Assembly: GCA_020024595.1 (NCBI GenBank)
Contig: JAHHTO010000004.1
Span: forward strand, 1 to 39,564
DNA: 39,564 nucleotides
Reading direction: 5' to 3'
DNA from: Schaedlerella sp.
Lineage (GTDB): Bacteria > Bacillota > Clostridia > Lachnospirales > Lachnospiraceae
Part shown: positions 7,586 through 13,878 of the stretch, one piece after another
How positions within the stretch are numbered: position 1 is the first letter of the stretch
How the letters are laid out: every line of letters begins with the position of its first letter
The notes under the pieces: model-generated
The model's database searches: none
Seen by the model: only the letters and a program-made list of their open reading frames with translations
What the model was told of the DNA's origin: nothing
Made by a program: the position numbers and the translations under genes

Positions 7586-8239
7586 TTATGGTAGCAGATA
7601 GGCATACATCACAATAAAGTGGCATGCGCTGCCGCCCATAACAAATAGGTGGAAAATCTCGTGACTTCCGAAACTTTTATGCTTGTTGTTGAAAAGCGGT
7701 AGCTTTAGTGCATAAATAATACCACCTACGGTATAAATAATACCTCCTGCTAACAACCATGCAAAAGCTTCGGGTGACAAGTTATTCAGAAGCTGGGTAA
7801 ATGCCAGTACACAGGTCCATCCCATACCGATGTAGAGTACAGAAGAGACCCACTTTGGACAATATACCCAGAATGCTTTGATTAAGATGCCGGCAATTGC
7901 AATTCCCCAAACAAGAATCAAAAGAGGAATTCCTGTCTGTCTATCCAGTACAAGCAAGCAAATCGGTGTATAACTTCCGGCAATTAATACGGAAATCATC
8001 ATGTGGTCGATCTTCTTCAGGATCGTGTTTATTTTTTCTGATTTATCAAATGTGTGATAAATCGTACTTGCTGCATATAAAAGAATCAGACTTGCAGAGT
8101 AAATTGCAAGAGAAATGATATAAATATGCCCTGATTCGTGAGCTGCTTTAATTAATAATGGAACTGCAGCGAAAATCGCCATCAACATTCCGATAAAATG
8201 TGTAATTGCGCTGCCTGGATCTTTGATGTGTTGTTTCAT
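7586..8239 (-). CDS. Hemolysin III (PAQR/YqfA) family membrane protein
   Basis: This is a 217-residue protein with seven predicted membrane segments. Conserved motifs are DPGSAITHFIG near the N terminus, LLYAASTIYHTF, the IDHMMI segment, GSYTP and the C-terminal GSHEIFHLFVMGGSACHF. These provide the Ser, His and Asp residues thought to bind a metal in PAQR proteins. Members are linked to hemolysis in some bacteria and to membrane-lipid homeostasis in others, so the role here is open. GGGAGG stands 7 bases before the ATG. The gene is monocistronic and convergent with the lon operon. Confidence 0.93.
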   Translation of the reverse strand: MKQHIKDPGSAITHFIGMLMAIFAAVPLLIKAAHESGHIYIISLAIYSASLILLYAASTIYHTFDKSEKINTILKKIDHMMISVLIAGSYTPICLLVLDRQTGIPLLILVWGIAIAGILIKAFWVYCPKWVSSVLYIGMGWTCVLAFTQLLNNLSPEAFAWLLAGGIIYTVGGIIYALKLPLFNNKHKSFGSHEIFHLFVMGGSACHFIVMYAYLLP

Positions 8240-8555
8240 GATAACGCCTCCCGAATGAATCTTGATAATATTGAAAAAGCAACATATAGTTTTTAAAACT
8301 ACATTGAGTATATGTGTATATTACAACATATATTCTTATATAGCAAGAAGAATTAAAAATAAATTGTTAAGCGACGAAATTGCAATGAAAATTATAAAGT
8401 GGACTGGTCAAAAAAAAGATAACTGGACATTTAAACAAATCCACTTTGGTGATAGGATAATACAAAAATAAAAACATGAATGTTCAGCAGACACAGTGAA
8501 ATTGTGAATGCTGTATATTGTATCAAGCAATATCAATTCAGAAAGAAGGAGCATT
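8240..8555. other. AT-rich divergent intergenic region (316 bases)
   Basis: This holds the leader regions of the hemolysin III and ECF transporter genes. A perfect 15-bp palindrome built on TAGTTTT-T-AAAACTA lies at 8287-8301. A second inverted repeat has arms AAAGTGGA (8396-8403) and TCCACTTT (8440-8447), 36 bases apart. No known riboswitch fold was recognised. A 69-codon frame at 8262-8471 has poor composition and no ribosome site, so it is not called a gene. Confidence 0.4.
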
Positions 8556-9170
8556 ATGAAGAAGAGAAAAGAGACAGTAATTAAATTGGCACAGACGGCG
8601 TTGCTTGCAGCACTTTGTTTTGTTTCGTTTACGTTTTTACAGATTAAGATTCCGATGCCGGGGGGAGATGCAACATCATTACACATCGGCAATGCGTTTT
8701 GCGTTTTGGCAGCTTTACTTCTGGGGGGAGGATATGGAGGTCTGGCAGGAGCAATAGGGATGACGATTGCAGATATTCTGGATCCGGTGTATATTGTGGG
8801 AGCGCCGAAAACTTTTGTGCTAAAGTTCTGTATCGGTTTGATCGTGGGGCTGGTGGCACATCGGTTTGCGAAAATCAATGAAAGTACGGATAAGAAATAC
8901 ATTTTTCGATGGAGTGTGATTGCTTCTGTTGCAGGGCTTGGATTTAATGTAGTGGCAGATCCTTTGGTCGGATATTTTTATAAACAGTATATTTTGGGAC
9001 AGCCACAGGAGATGGCTGAAGTGCTTGCAAAGTGGAGTGCGGCAACAACATTTGTTAATGCGGTCATATCTACGATTCTTGTGGCGATTTTGTACAATGT
9101 GCTTCGACCGGTACTGCTTCGTACAGGACTGCTTGTGATTCAGAAAAGGGCATCTGAAGTGGAGATTTAA
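8556..9170 (+). CDS. ECF transporter S component (substrate unknown)
   Basis: S components are small membrane proteins that bind a vitamin or related micronutrient and dock onto a shared energy-coupling EcfAAT module. The 204-residue product has five or six membrane segments. An N-terminal region AQTALLAALCF matches the docking helix type (alanine-rich). Two loops (MPGGDATSLHIGNAF; DILDPVYIVGAPKT) are typical of the pantothenate/thiamine-precursor-like S family. The vitamin cannot be named from sequence. ATG 8556 has AGAAGGAG 5 bases upstream. EcfA/T genes are not in this window. A long terminator follows. Confidence 0.85.
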   Translation: MKKRKETVIKLAQTALLAALCFVSFTFLQIKIPMPGGDATSLHIGNAFCVLAALLLGGGYGGLAGAIGMTIADILDPVYIVGAPKTFVLKFCIGLIVGLVAHRFAKINESTDKKYIFRWSVIASVAGLGFNVVADPLVGYFYKQYILGQPQEMAEVLAKWSAATTFVNAVISTILVAILYNVLRPVLLRTGLLVIQKRASEVEI

Positions 9171-9175
9171 AAATG

Positions 9176-9238
9176 AAAAAAGGGGCAGATGTTTTAACGG
9201 ATGAAAAGTTCAAGCGTTAAAACATCTGCCCCTTTTTT
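9176..9238. terminator. Long bidirectional terminator
   Basis: A perfect 24-bp stem (9176-9199 with 9215-9238) and a 15-base loop, with six As on one side and six Ts on the other. It can end transcription from both converging genes. Its length is unusual for a simple terminator. Confidence 0.93.
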
Positions 9239-9245
9239 GATGAGC

Positions 9246-9641
9246 TTAGTTTGATTGGTACCATCCCCAGAAGTATAATACTGGAAATATAAGTGAAAGT
9301 ATAATGGTAATCTGGAAACCTGTGATTACAACGCCCCAGATCAAATTTACGAGAAGCAGTGCGATCCAAATTATACCGACGAACAGCACAGACTTCTTGG
9401 AACGATACATCAGACCGGTGATACCGGCAACGACTTCCATAATTGCAACAAAGATGGTTAAAATGTAATATGCAGTGCTGATTTGTGGACCGCCTACTGC
9501 TGCGTAAGCTGTCTGTATTTCAGGATTCTGCAGTAGTGTCTGCACTAGAAATGCACTTGCAAAAGTGCCTAGGGTGCCTATTGCTCCGAAGATGATCATG
9601 ATGATAGATATTACTTTTAATAATTTGCTCTGTTGTTTCAT
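9246..9641 (-). CDS. Four-helix membrane protein, hypothetical
   Basis: This 131-residue protein has four predicted membrane helices (about 8-32, 56-78, 85-104, 108-128). Short charged loops include YRSKKS between helices two and three. No catalytic motif is visible. The start is backed by GGAGGAAC upstream. A near-ideal promoter lies on the minus strand at 9711-9739, so the gene is probably well expressed. It is monocistronic and shares the long terminator with the ECF gene. Function unknown. Confidence 0.8.
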   Translation of the reverse strand: MKQQSKLLKVISIIMIIFGAIGTLGTFASAFLVQTLLQNPEIQTAYAAVGGPQISTAYYILTIFVAIMEVVAGITGLMYRSKKSVLFVGIIWIALLLVNLIWGVVITGFQITIILSLIFPVLYFWGWYQSN

Positions 9642-9710
9642 GAAGTGTTCCTCCTTGGTTGTTTTTCTTTTTTATTAATACCAGATTTCGTTGGTAGTTG
9701 TGATGGTTTT

Positions 9711-9739
9711 ATTATACTATATAATGATATTCAGGTCAA
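9711..9739 (-). promoter_or_regulatory. Strong promoter for the four-helix membrane protein
   Basis: Read on the minus strand: TTGACC (9739-9734), 17-base spacer, TATAAT (9716-9711). Both boxes are close to or match the vegetative sigma consensus. Confidence 0.8.
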
Positions 9740-9747
9740 AATATCTT

Positions 9748-10122
9748 TTATGAATTCATAGTTCTGTGTTCTTCAGCGATTTCTTTAAAACATTCGTGTG
9801 CTGTCCAGAATTGATTGGTAGATGTCAGAATTGCTTTGTAAGGAAACGAACCGGCACCGCTCTTACGAAGTGCTTGCAGAACTTGGTTCAGTTTCGTATC
9901 GCTTAGAAAAGCAAAAACAAACATGGTGTCAGGAAGTTCGTTCCCGGTAAAGATTCCTTCGGCTGGCTGAAGTTCTTTGAGACCGGCCAACACACCAAGC
10001 GGCTGATTATATTGTTCTTTGGAAATAATATGAAGTCGTACTTTGAGGGGAAGTAATGCTTTTTGAATTTTAAACTGTGTGTGTTTATCTTGGGGATTGA
10101 ATAATAAAATAGTCTCGTTCAT
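9748..10122 (-). CDS. DUF3783-type small soluble protein
   Basis: A 124-residue soluble protein, similar in pattern to the DUF3783 family of clostridia. It begins with a beta strand (ETILLFNP) and carries FVFAFLSDTKLNQVLQALRK. The C-terminal stretch KAILTSTNQFWTAHECFKEI resembles the family's conserved TxxNxxWxxxxL-type ending. Function unknown. An AAGGAG lies about 7 bases ahead of the ATG on the minus strand. It has no operon partner in close range. Confidence 0.75.
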   Translation of the reverse strand: MNETILLFNPQDKHTQFKIQKALLPLKVRLHIISKEQYNQPLGVLAGLKELQPAEGIFTGNELPDTMFVFAFLSDTKLNQVLQALRKSGAGSFPYKAILTSTNQFWTAHECFKEIAEEHRTMNS

Positions 10123-10341
10123 GGTTTGTATACTCCTTATAGTTCTATATAATAATGAACAAATGATAATCTGTAATCATTGTAAATGATTTTGGAAAAA
10201 ATGAAAAGAGGAAAAGCACGAAAGTAGTAAAAAGTAATATTATATATATAAGAATCATATCGTGTTGCTGCTGAAAGAAGAAATGAAGGTTAAAATAGGA
10301 GGATGACATTTAGGTGAAACAAAGTAGAAAGGAGGGCGTAC

Positions 10342-10596
10342 ATGAGGCTTTGTGAACTTCGGGAGAAAGAAGTGATTAATACATGTGACTGCAAACGGCT
10401 AGGATGTGTAGTAGATATTGTGTTTGATTCGTGCAGCGGGAAGATCGAAGCAATTGTTGTTCCTGGCCCTGGGAAAATCTGTGGATTTTTCGGAACAGAC
10501 TGTGAATATATCATTCCATTTGCCTGCATTAAGTGTATTGGACCAGATATTATTCTTGTGGAGATTCAGGAAGAAAAATTTTTGCATAAAATATAA
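10342..10596 (+). CDS. YlmC/YmxH family (PRC-barrel-like) sporulation protein
   Basis: The 84-residue product is a small beta-rich PRC-barrel-like protein. Motifs seen: LREKEVINTCDCKRLGCVVD, a turn IEAIVVPGPG and CEYIIPFACIKCIGPDIILV. Members are annotated as sporulation proteins, though their biochemical role is unclear. The ribosome site AAAGGAGGGC precedes the ATG by 5 bases. As in many clostridia it is directly upstream of nrdR, but a separate promoter before nrdR suggests independent transcription. Presence of the gene hints that the organism belongs to a spore-forming lineage. Confidence 0.88.
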   Translation: MRLCELREKEVINTCDCKRLGCVVDIVFDSCSGKIEAIVVPGPGKICGFFGTDCEYIIPFACIKCIGPDIILVEIQEEKFLHKI

Positions 10597-10656
10597 AAAT
10601 GTTTGTTTTTCTGGAAAAGACGTTAGTAATATTTGCGGGGAAAATGACAAAATATT

Positions 10657-10685
10657 TTGCAAAAACAGGAGGCGTTGTGTATAAT
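10657..10685 (+). promoter_or_regulatory. Promoter for nrdR
   Basis: TTGCAA (10657-10662), 17-base spacer, TATAAT (10680-10685). The start codon of nrdR follows about 74 bases after the expected transcription start. Confidence 0.65.
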
Positions 10686-10765
10686 CAAGTTAGATATATC
10701 TATGCAGCGGGAAAAGGGCTGTAAAAGAAGAAAAGTAAAAGTTGCAGACAGAAAGGCGGAAAAAT

Positions 10766-11215
10766 ATGAAATGTCCATATTGCGGAAATCCAGATACAAG
10801 AGTCATTGATTCCAGGCCGGCGGAAGATAAAAATTCGATTCGTAGAAGACGTTCCTGCGATGAGTGTGGTAAGCGCTTTACTACTTATGAAAAGGTAGAG
10901 ACGATTCCTTTGATTGTAATAAAAAAAGACAATAACAGGGAGCAGTTTGACCGTTCGAAGATTGAAGCTGGGGTATTGCGAGCATGCTATAAGCGTCCGG
11001 TGCCTGCAGAGGATATTAAGAAAACAGTGGATAATATTGAACTGGAAGTGGTCAACCGTGAGGAGAAAGAGATTCCAAGCAGCATGATTGGTGAGATTGT
11101 TATGGAAAAGCTCAAAGACCTGGACCCGGTTGCTTATGTCAGATTTGCTTCTGTATACAGGGAATTTAAGGATGTAAATACATTTATGGAAGAATTAAAG
11201 ACTTTTTTGGAATAA
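10766..11215 (+). CDS. nrdR: Transcriptional repressor NrdR
   Basis: NrdR represses ribonucleotide reductase genes in response to bound ATP/dATP. The N-terminal zinc ribbon is seen as MKCPYCGNPDTRVIDSRPA (C3, C6) paired with CDECGKRFTTYE (C31, C34). The ATP-cone domain follows from about residue 46 (PLIVIKKDNNREQFDRSKI). At 149 residues it is full length. The ATG at 10766 gives the canonical MKCPYC N terminus, so an upstream in-frame TTG at 10742 is rejected. No reductase gene is in this window. Confidence 0.96.
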   Translation: MKCPYCGNPDTRVIDSRPAEDKNSIRRRRSCDECGKRFTTYEKVETIPLIVIKKDNNREQFDRSKIEAGVLRACYKRPVPAEDIKKTVDNIELEVVNREEKEIPSSMIGEIVMEKLKDLDPVAYVRFASVYREFKDVNTFMEELKTFLE

Positions 11216-11273
11216 GTGTGCTCAGGAAAGTTGAAATATGCAATATGGTCGATGACATTAGAGAGATTATGAG

Positions 11274-11323
11274 AGATGCTTATTGTTAACTGTTATAGTG
11301 AAAATGGTTGACAATAAGCATCT
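11274..11323 (+). promoter_or_regulatory. BirA-type biotin operator before bioY
   Basis: An inverted repeat with 17-base arms (11274-11290 and 11307-11323, one mismatch) and a 16-base spacer. Its core TTGTTAAC-N16-GTTGACAA fits the Gram-positive BirA site (TTGTTAACC-N14/16-GGTTAACAA). The right half overlaps the -35 box of the bioY promoter, so bound BirA with biotinyl-AMP would block transcription. Confidence 0.85.
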
Positions 11324-11336
11324 TTGTGTATATACT
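11308..11336 (+). promoter_or_regulatory. Promoter of bioY
   Basis: A consensus -35 TTGACA (11308-11313), 17-base spacer and TATACT (11331-11336). The -35 lies within the BirA operator. Confidence 0.85.
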
Positions 11337-11374
11337 CAGGTTGTTTATTTCAAAATGGTTAGGAGGGTATATAC

Positions 11375-11920
11375 ATGAAGAAATCAAAAATATCTATTCA
11401 AGATGCATGTTGGATTGCAGCTATGACGGCAATTACCGCAATATTGGCGCAGATTTCAATTCCGTTACCGATGATGGTTCCGATGACGATGCAGACATTT
11501 GCTGTTACTTTGGCAGGTATTGTTCTCGGTTCGAAAAGGGGAGCAATATCGATGGGGGTTTACCTGCTTCTTGGAGCTGTTGGCATTCCGGTGTTTACTG
11601 GTTTCAAGGGCGGAGTGCAGAGTCTTTTCGGACCAACCGGAGGATTTCTTCTCTCATTTCCTCTTATGGCATATATTATCGGAAAGGGAATGGAACTTCG
11701 GAAGCAGAAGGGGATGTTTACGCTCTGTTTGGTTTTGGGAACAGCTTCAAATTATGTGATAGGAGTGGCAATGTACTGCATTGTGATGGAAAGTTCCGTA
11801 GGGACTGCAATTGCTGCGTGCGTATTGCCGTTTATTCCAACTGCGATTATCAAGGCTGTTCTGGCAGCAGTCGTGGGAATACAGATACATGACCGACTTG
11901 TCACAGCTTTAAGAGTATAG
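11375..11920 (+). CDS. bioY: Biotin transporter BioY (ECF S component)
   Basis: BioY is the substrate-binding membrane subunit of the ECF biotin importer. The 181-residue product has about six membrane segments. It carries the family signatures PMTMQTFAVTLAGIVLGSKRG, the loop GGVQSLFGPTGGFLLSFP and the C-terminal IPTAIIKAVLAA. GGAGGGT lies 8 bases before the ATG. A BirA-type operator on the promoter independently supports a biotin role. EcfA/EcfT partners are elsewhere. Confidence 0.96.
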   Translation: MKKSKISIQDACWIAAMTAITAILAQISIPLPMMVPMTMQTFAVTLAGIVLGSKRGAISMGVYLLLGAVGIPVFTGFKGGVQSLFGPTGGFLLSFPLMAYIIGKGMELRKQKGMFTLCLVLGTASNYVIGVAMYCIVMESSVGTAIAACVLPFIPTAIIKAVLAAVVGIQIHDRLVTALRV

Positions 11921-12028
11921 CATATCATTCTGTACGGTGTCTGTTTTATGACTCCTAATTCTTACAGAGAAAGAGATAAAAAAGATTATTTAGATTACTG
12001 AAATGAGAAATATTCTCGCTAATCGCTA

Positions 12029-12057
12029 TTGACGAAAATAAGCGGTTAGTATAAACT
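12029..12057 (+). promoter_or_regulatory. Promoter of the flavodoxin gene
   Basis: TTGACG (12029-12034), 17-base spacer, TAAACT (12052-12057). The -10 is embedded in a palindrome. Confidence 0.6.
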
Positions 12058-12060
12058 AAC
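12045..12060 (+). promoter_or_regulatory. Candidate operator over the flavodoxin -10 box
   Basis: GTTAGT (12045-12050), ATAA, ACTAAC (12055-12060): a perfect 6-bp inverted repeat covering the -10 hexamer. Such a position fits a repressor site. The regulator is unknown. Confidence 0.5.
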
Positions 12061-12115
12061 TTAAATAAAAGGAATATTTATTGATTGCAAAACAAAAAAG
12101 ATTAGGAGGAATCGC

Positions 12116-12538
12116 ATGAAAAAGATAGCAGTTGTATTTTGGAGTGGTACAGGGAATACAGAAGCAATGGCAGAAGCTGTTGTAGAAGGTGCAAAAGAAA
12201 AGGGGGCTGAGGTTTCTAGTTTTACAGCGTCTGAATTTTCAACAGATGGAATCAAAGAATATGATGCAGTTGCATTTGGGTGTCCATCCATGGGAGCAGA
12301 GGAATTAGAAGAAAGTGAATTTGCACCAATGTTTTCTGCTTGTGAAGATAAGTTGGAAGGAATGAATATCGCATTGTTTGGATCTTATGGATGGGGAGAT
12401 GGAGAATGGATGCGTAATTGGGAAGAAACATGTAAATCAAAGGGCGCAGTTCTGGTATGCGACAGTGTAACTTGTAATGAAACGCCAGATCAGGCTGCGA
12501 TTGATGCGTGCAAGGCACTTGGTGCTGCGTTAGTATAA
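12116..12538 (+). CDS. fld: Short-chain flavodoxin
   Basis: Flavodoxins are small FMN proteins that carry electrons and often replace ferredoxin when iron is scarce. At 140 residues this is the short-chain type. The phosphate-binding loop WSGTGNTE lies at residues 9-16. FMN-binding loops are seen at CPSMGAEELEE (about 59-69) and GSYGWGDGEWM (about 90-100). A GGAGGA ribosome site precedes the start. The gene has its own promoter with a palindrome on the -10. A YgbA-type remnant follows in the same frame immediately after the stop. Confidence 0.95.
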   Translation: MKKIAVVFWSGTGNTEAMAEAVVEGAKEKGAEVSSFTASEFSTDGIKEYDAVAFGCPSMGAEELEESEFAPMFSACEDKLEGMNIALFGSYGWGDGEWMRNWEETCKSKGAVLVCDSVTCNETPDQAAIDACKALGAALV

Positions 12539-12709
12539 GAGGACTTAATATCCTATGTAATGGAACGAAGTAATAAATGTTCTTTTATGGACACGAAAAC
12601 ACTTTGTTCTCGTTGCAAGGTTCATTGTTATCAACCAGTGATGCGGGAAAGAATCCGAAAAGTAATGAGATTTTCAGATTCTAGAATGCTTTTAGATTGT
12701 TCTAAATAG
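12539..12709 (+). pseudogene. C-terminal remnant of a YgbA_NO (nitrous oxide-stimulated promoter) family gene
   Basis: Directly after the flavodoxin TAA, and in the same frame, 56 codons encode the C-terminal half of a YgbA_NO-type protein. Seen are the cysteine set C7, C16, C19, C23 (counted from the ATG at 12560) in SRCKVHCYQPVMRE and the conserved RKVMRFSDSRMLL. The family's N-terminal half with its own cysteines is missing. The ATG at 12560 would give 49 residues against about 100 expected and lacks a properly spaced ribosome site. A remnant is the best reading, but expression by read-through or coupling is possible. Homologues are connected to nitrosative stress. Confidence 0.75.
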
Positions 12710-12756
12710 GGGAGCCGGTGATGTATATCAGTCACTGGCTCCCCTGAATTTTTTTT
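12708..12756 (+). terminator. Terminator after the flavodoxin unit
   Basis: A 14-bp stem (12708-12721 with 12732-12745, one G-U pair) followed by an eight-T run. Confidence 0.92.
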
Positions 12757-12761
12757 AATAC

Positions 12762-12790
12762 TTGTTGAATCTCCTGAATTTGTCTATAAT
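12762..12790 (+). promoter_or_regulatory. Promoter of the esterase/acyltransferase operon
   Basis: TTGTTG (12762-12767), 17-base spacer, TATAAT (12785-12790), immediately after the preceding terminator. Confidence 0.75.
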
Positions 12791-12876
12791 GAGAAGTATC
12801 TTATTTTCATAATGAAAGATAAGGTAACTATCATCAGGATAAATAGTGATATAAAAACTAAGAAATGGAGTTTATT

Positions 12877-13878
12877 ATGCCAATCAATCATGCAACACGT
12901 CTAATATTAAAAGCACTTTCCTTCGACGGAATCGAAGTGGAAGCGGCGCGTCATCTGGCAGACTTGAAACGACTAGACCCGATGAAGATATTTTATAAGA
13001 CAGCGGATGTTAATGTATATAACGGAGAACACAAAGTGCCGATCCGTCTTTTCTTTCCAGATGCGGAAACGAAGAGTGCATATGAGAAAAATGAACTGGA
13101 ATTCCCGAAGCTTTTGTTGTTGTTTCACGGAGGCGGATGGGTGACAGATTGTGTGGATAATTATGAGCGTATCTGTGCCAGACTTGCAATTTCAACGGGA
13201 AATGTTGTAGCGGCTGTGGAGTACCGACTGGCACCAGAGAATAAGTTCCCGGCAGGACTTTATGACTGTTATGCAGCAGCAGAAGCAATTTACAAAAGGC
13301 ACGAAGAATTGGGAATGAATCCAGATGATATCACTCTGATCGGAGATAGTGCAGGAGGTAATCTGGTGGCGGCAGTATCACTTCTGGCGAGAGACAGAGG
13401 AGAATTTCTTCCAAAACGGCAGATTTTGATTTATCCGGCAGTGTATAACGATTATTCAGAGAACTCTCCGTTTCTGTCAGTGAAGGAAAATGGTTCTGAC
13501 TATTTATTGACTGCGGGAAAGATGCAGGATTACATTTCTCTGTATGCGGGAAGTGAAAAGGATAAGCAGAATCCATATTTTGCACCATATCTTGCAGAAG
13601 ATTTACAAAATCAGCCGGATACACTGATCTTGACGGCGGAGTATGACCCTCTTCGGGATGAGGGAGAGGCATATGGAAGAAGGCTTTTAGAAGCTGGCAA
13701 TCGGGTGGAGATGCATCGGATAAAGGATGCACTCCATGGATATTTTTCATTAGGGATCAGGCATTTCTATGTGCAAGAAAGCCTGGATTATATCAATGAG
13801 TTTTTAGGAGAGGAATCATGGCAAAACAGAAACGGGCACACTGGAGAAAACTGGACAACGCGGCAAAGCTGTTTTTAG
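12877..13878 (+). CDS. Alpha/beta-hydrolase, hormone-sensitive-lipase-type esterase
   Basis: A 333-residue cytoplasmic carboxylesterase of the HSL class. The oxyanion-hole motif HGGGW is at 84-88. The nucleophile elbow GDSAGG has the catalytic serine S158. The triad is completed by D257 (EYDPLRDEG) and H287 (HGYF). ATG 12877 is chosen because GGAG at 12867-12870 is 6 bases upstream; the ATG at 12865 would overlap that site. The last 61 bases overlap the next gene in another frame, so the final 20 residues form a tail beyond the usual fold. Coupling to an acyltransferase hints at acyl-ester turnover, but the substrate is unknown. Confidence 0.92.
   Translation: MPINHATRLILKALSFDGIEVEAARHLADLKRLDPMKIFYKTADVNVYNGEHKVPIRLFFPDAETKSAYEKNELEFPKLLLLFHGGGWVTDCVDNYERICARLAISTGNVVAAVEYRLAPENKFPAGLYDCYAAAEAIYKRHEELGMNPDDITLIGDSAGGNLVAAVSLLARDRGEFLPKRQILIYPAVYNDYSENSPFLSVKENGSDYLLTAGKMQDYISLYAGSEKDKQNPYFAPYLAEDLQNQPDTLILTAEYDPLRDEGEAYGRRLLEAGNRVEMHRIKDALHGYFSLGIRHFYVQESLDYINEFLGEESWQNRNGHTGENWTTRQSCF

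Noticed and set aside
8262..8471. 69-codon frame in the ECF upstream region
   Set aside because: It has no ribosome site and AT-driven composition, and overlaps inverted repeats in a divergent intergenic region.
8460..8555. Vitamin riboswitch (TPP or similar) before the ECF S component
   Set aside because: No TPP-box or other recognisable aptamer core is present.
10200..10341. Sporulation sigma-factor promoter before the YmxH gene
   Set aside because: CATATCGT vaguely resembles a SigE/SigG -10, but no convincing -35 was seen at the right distance.
10418..10684. Overlapping 88-codon frame across the YmxH gene end
   Set aside because: It is a frame shadow of the well-supported YmxH gene and lacks a ribosome site.
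11308..11892. Overlapping 194-codon frame over bioY
   Set aside because: It is a shadow of bioY in another frame, rich in Cys/Ser/Arg, with no family resemblance.
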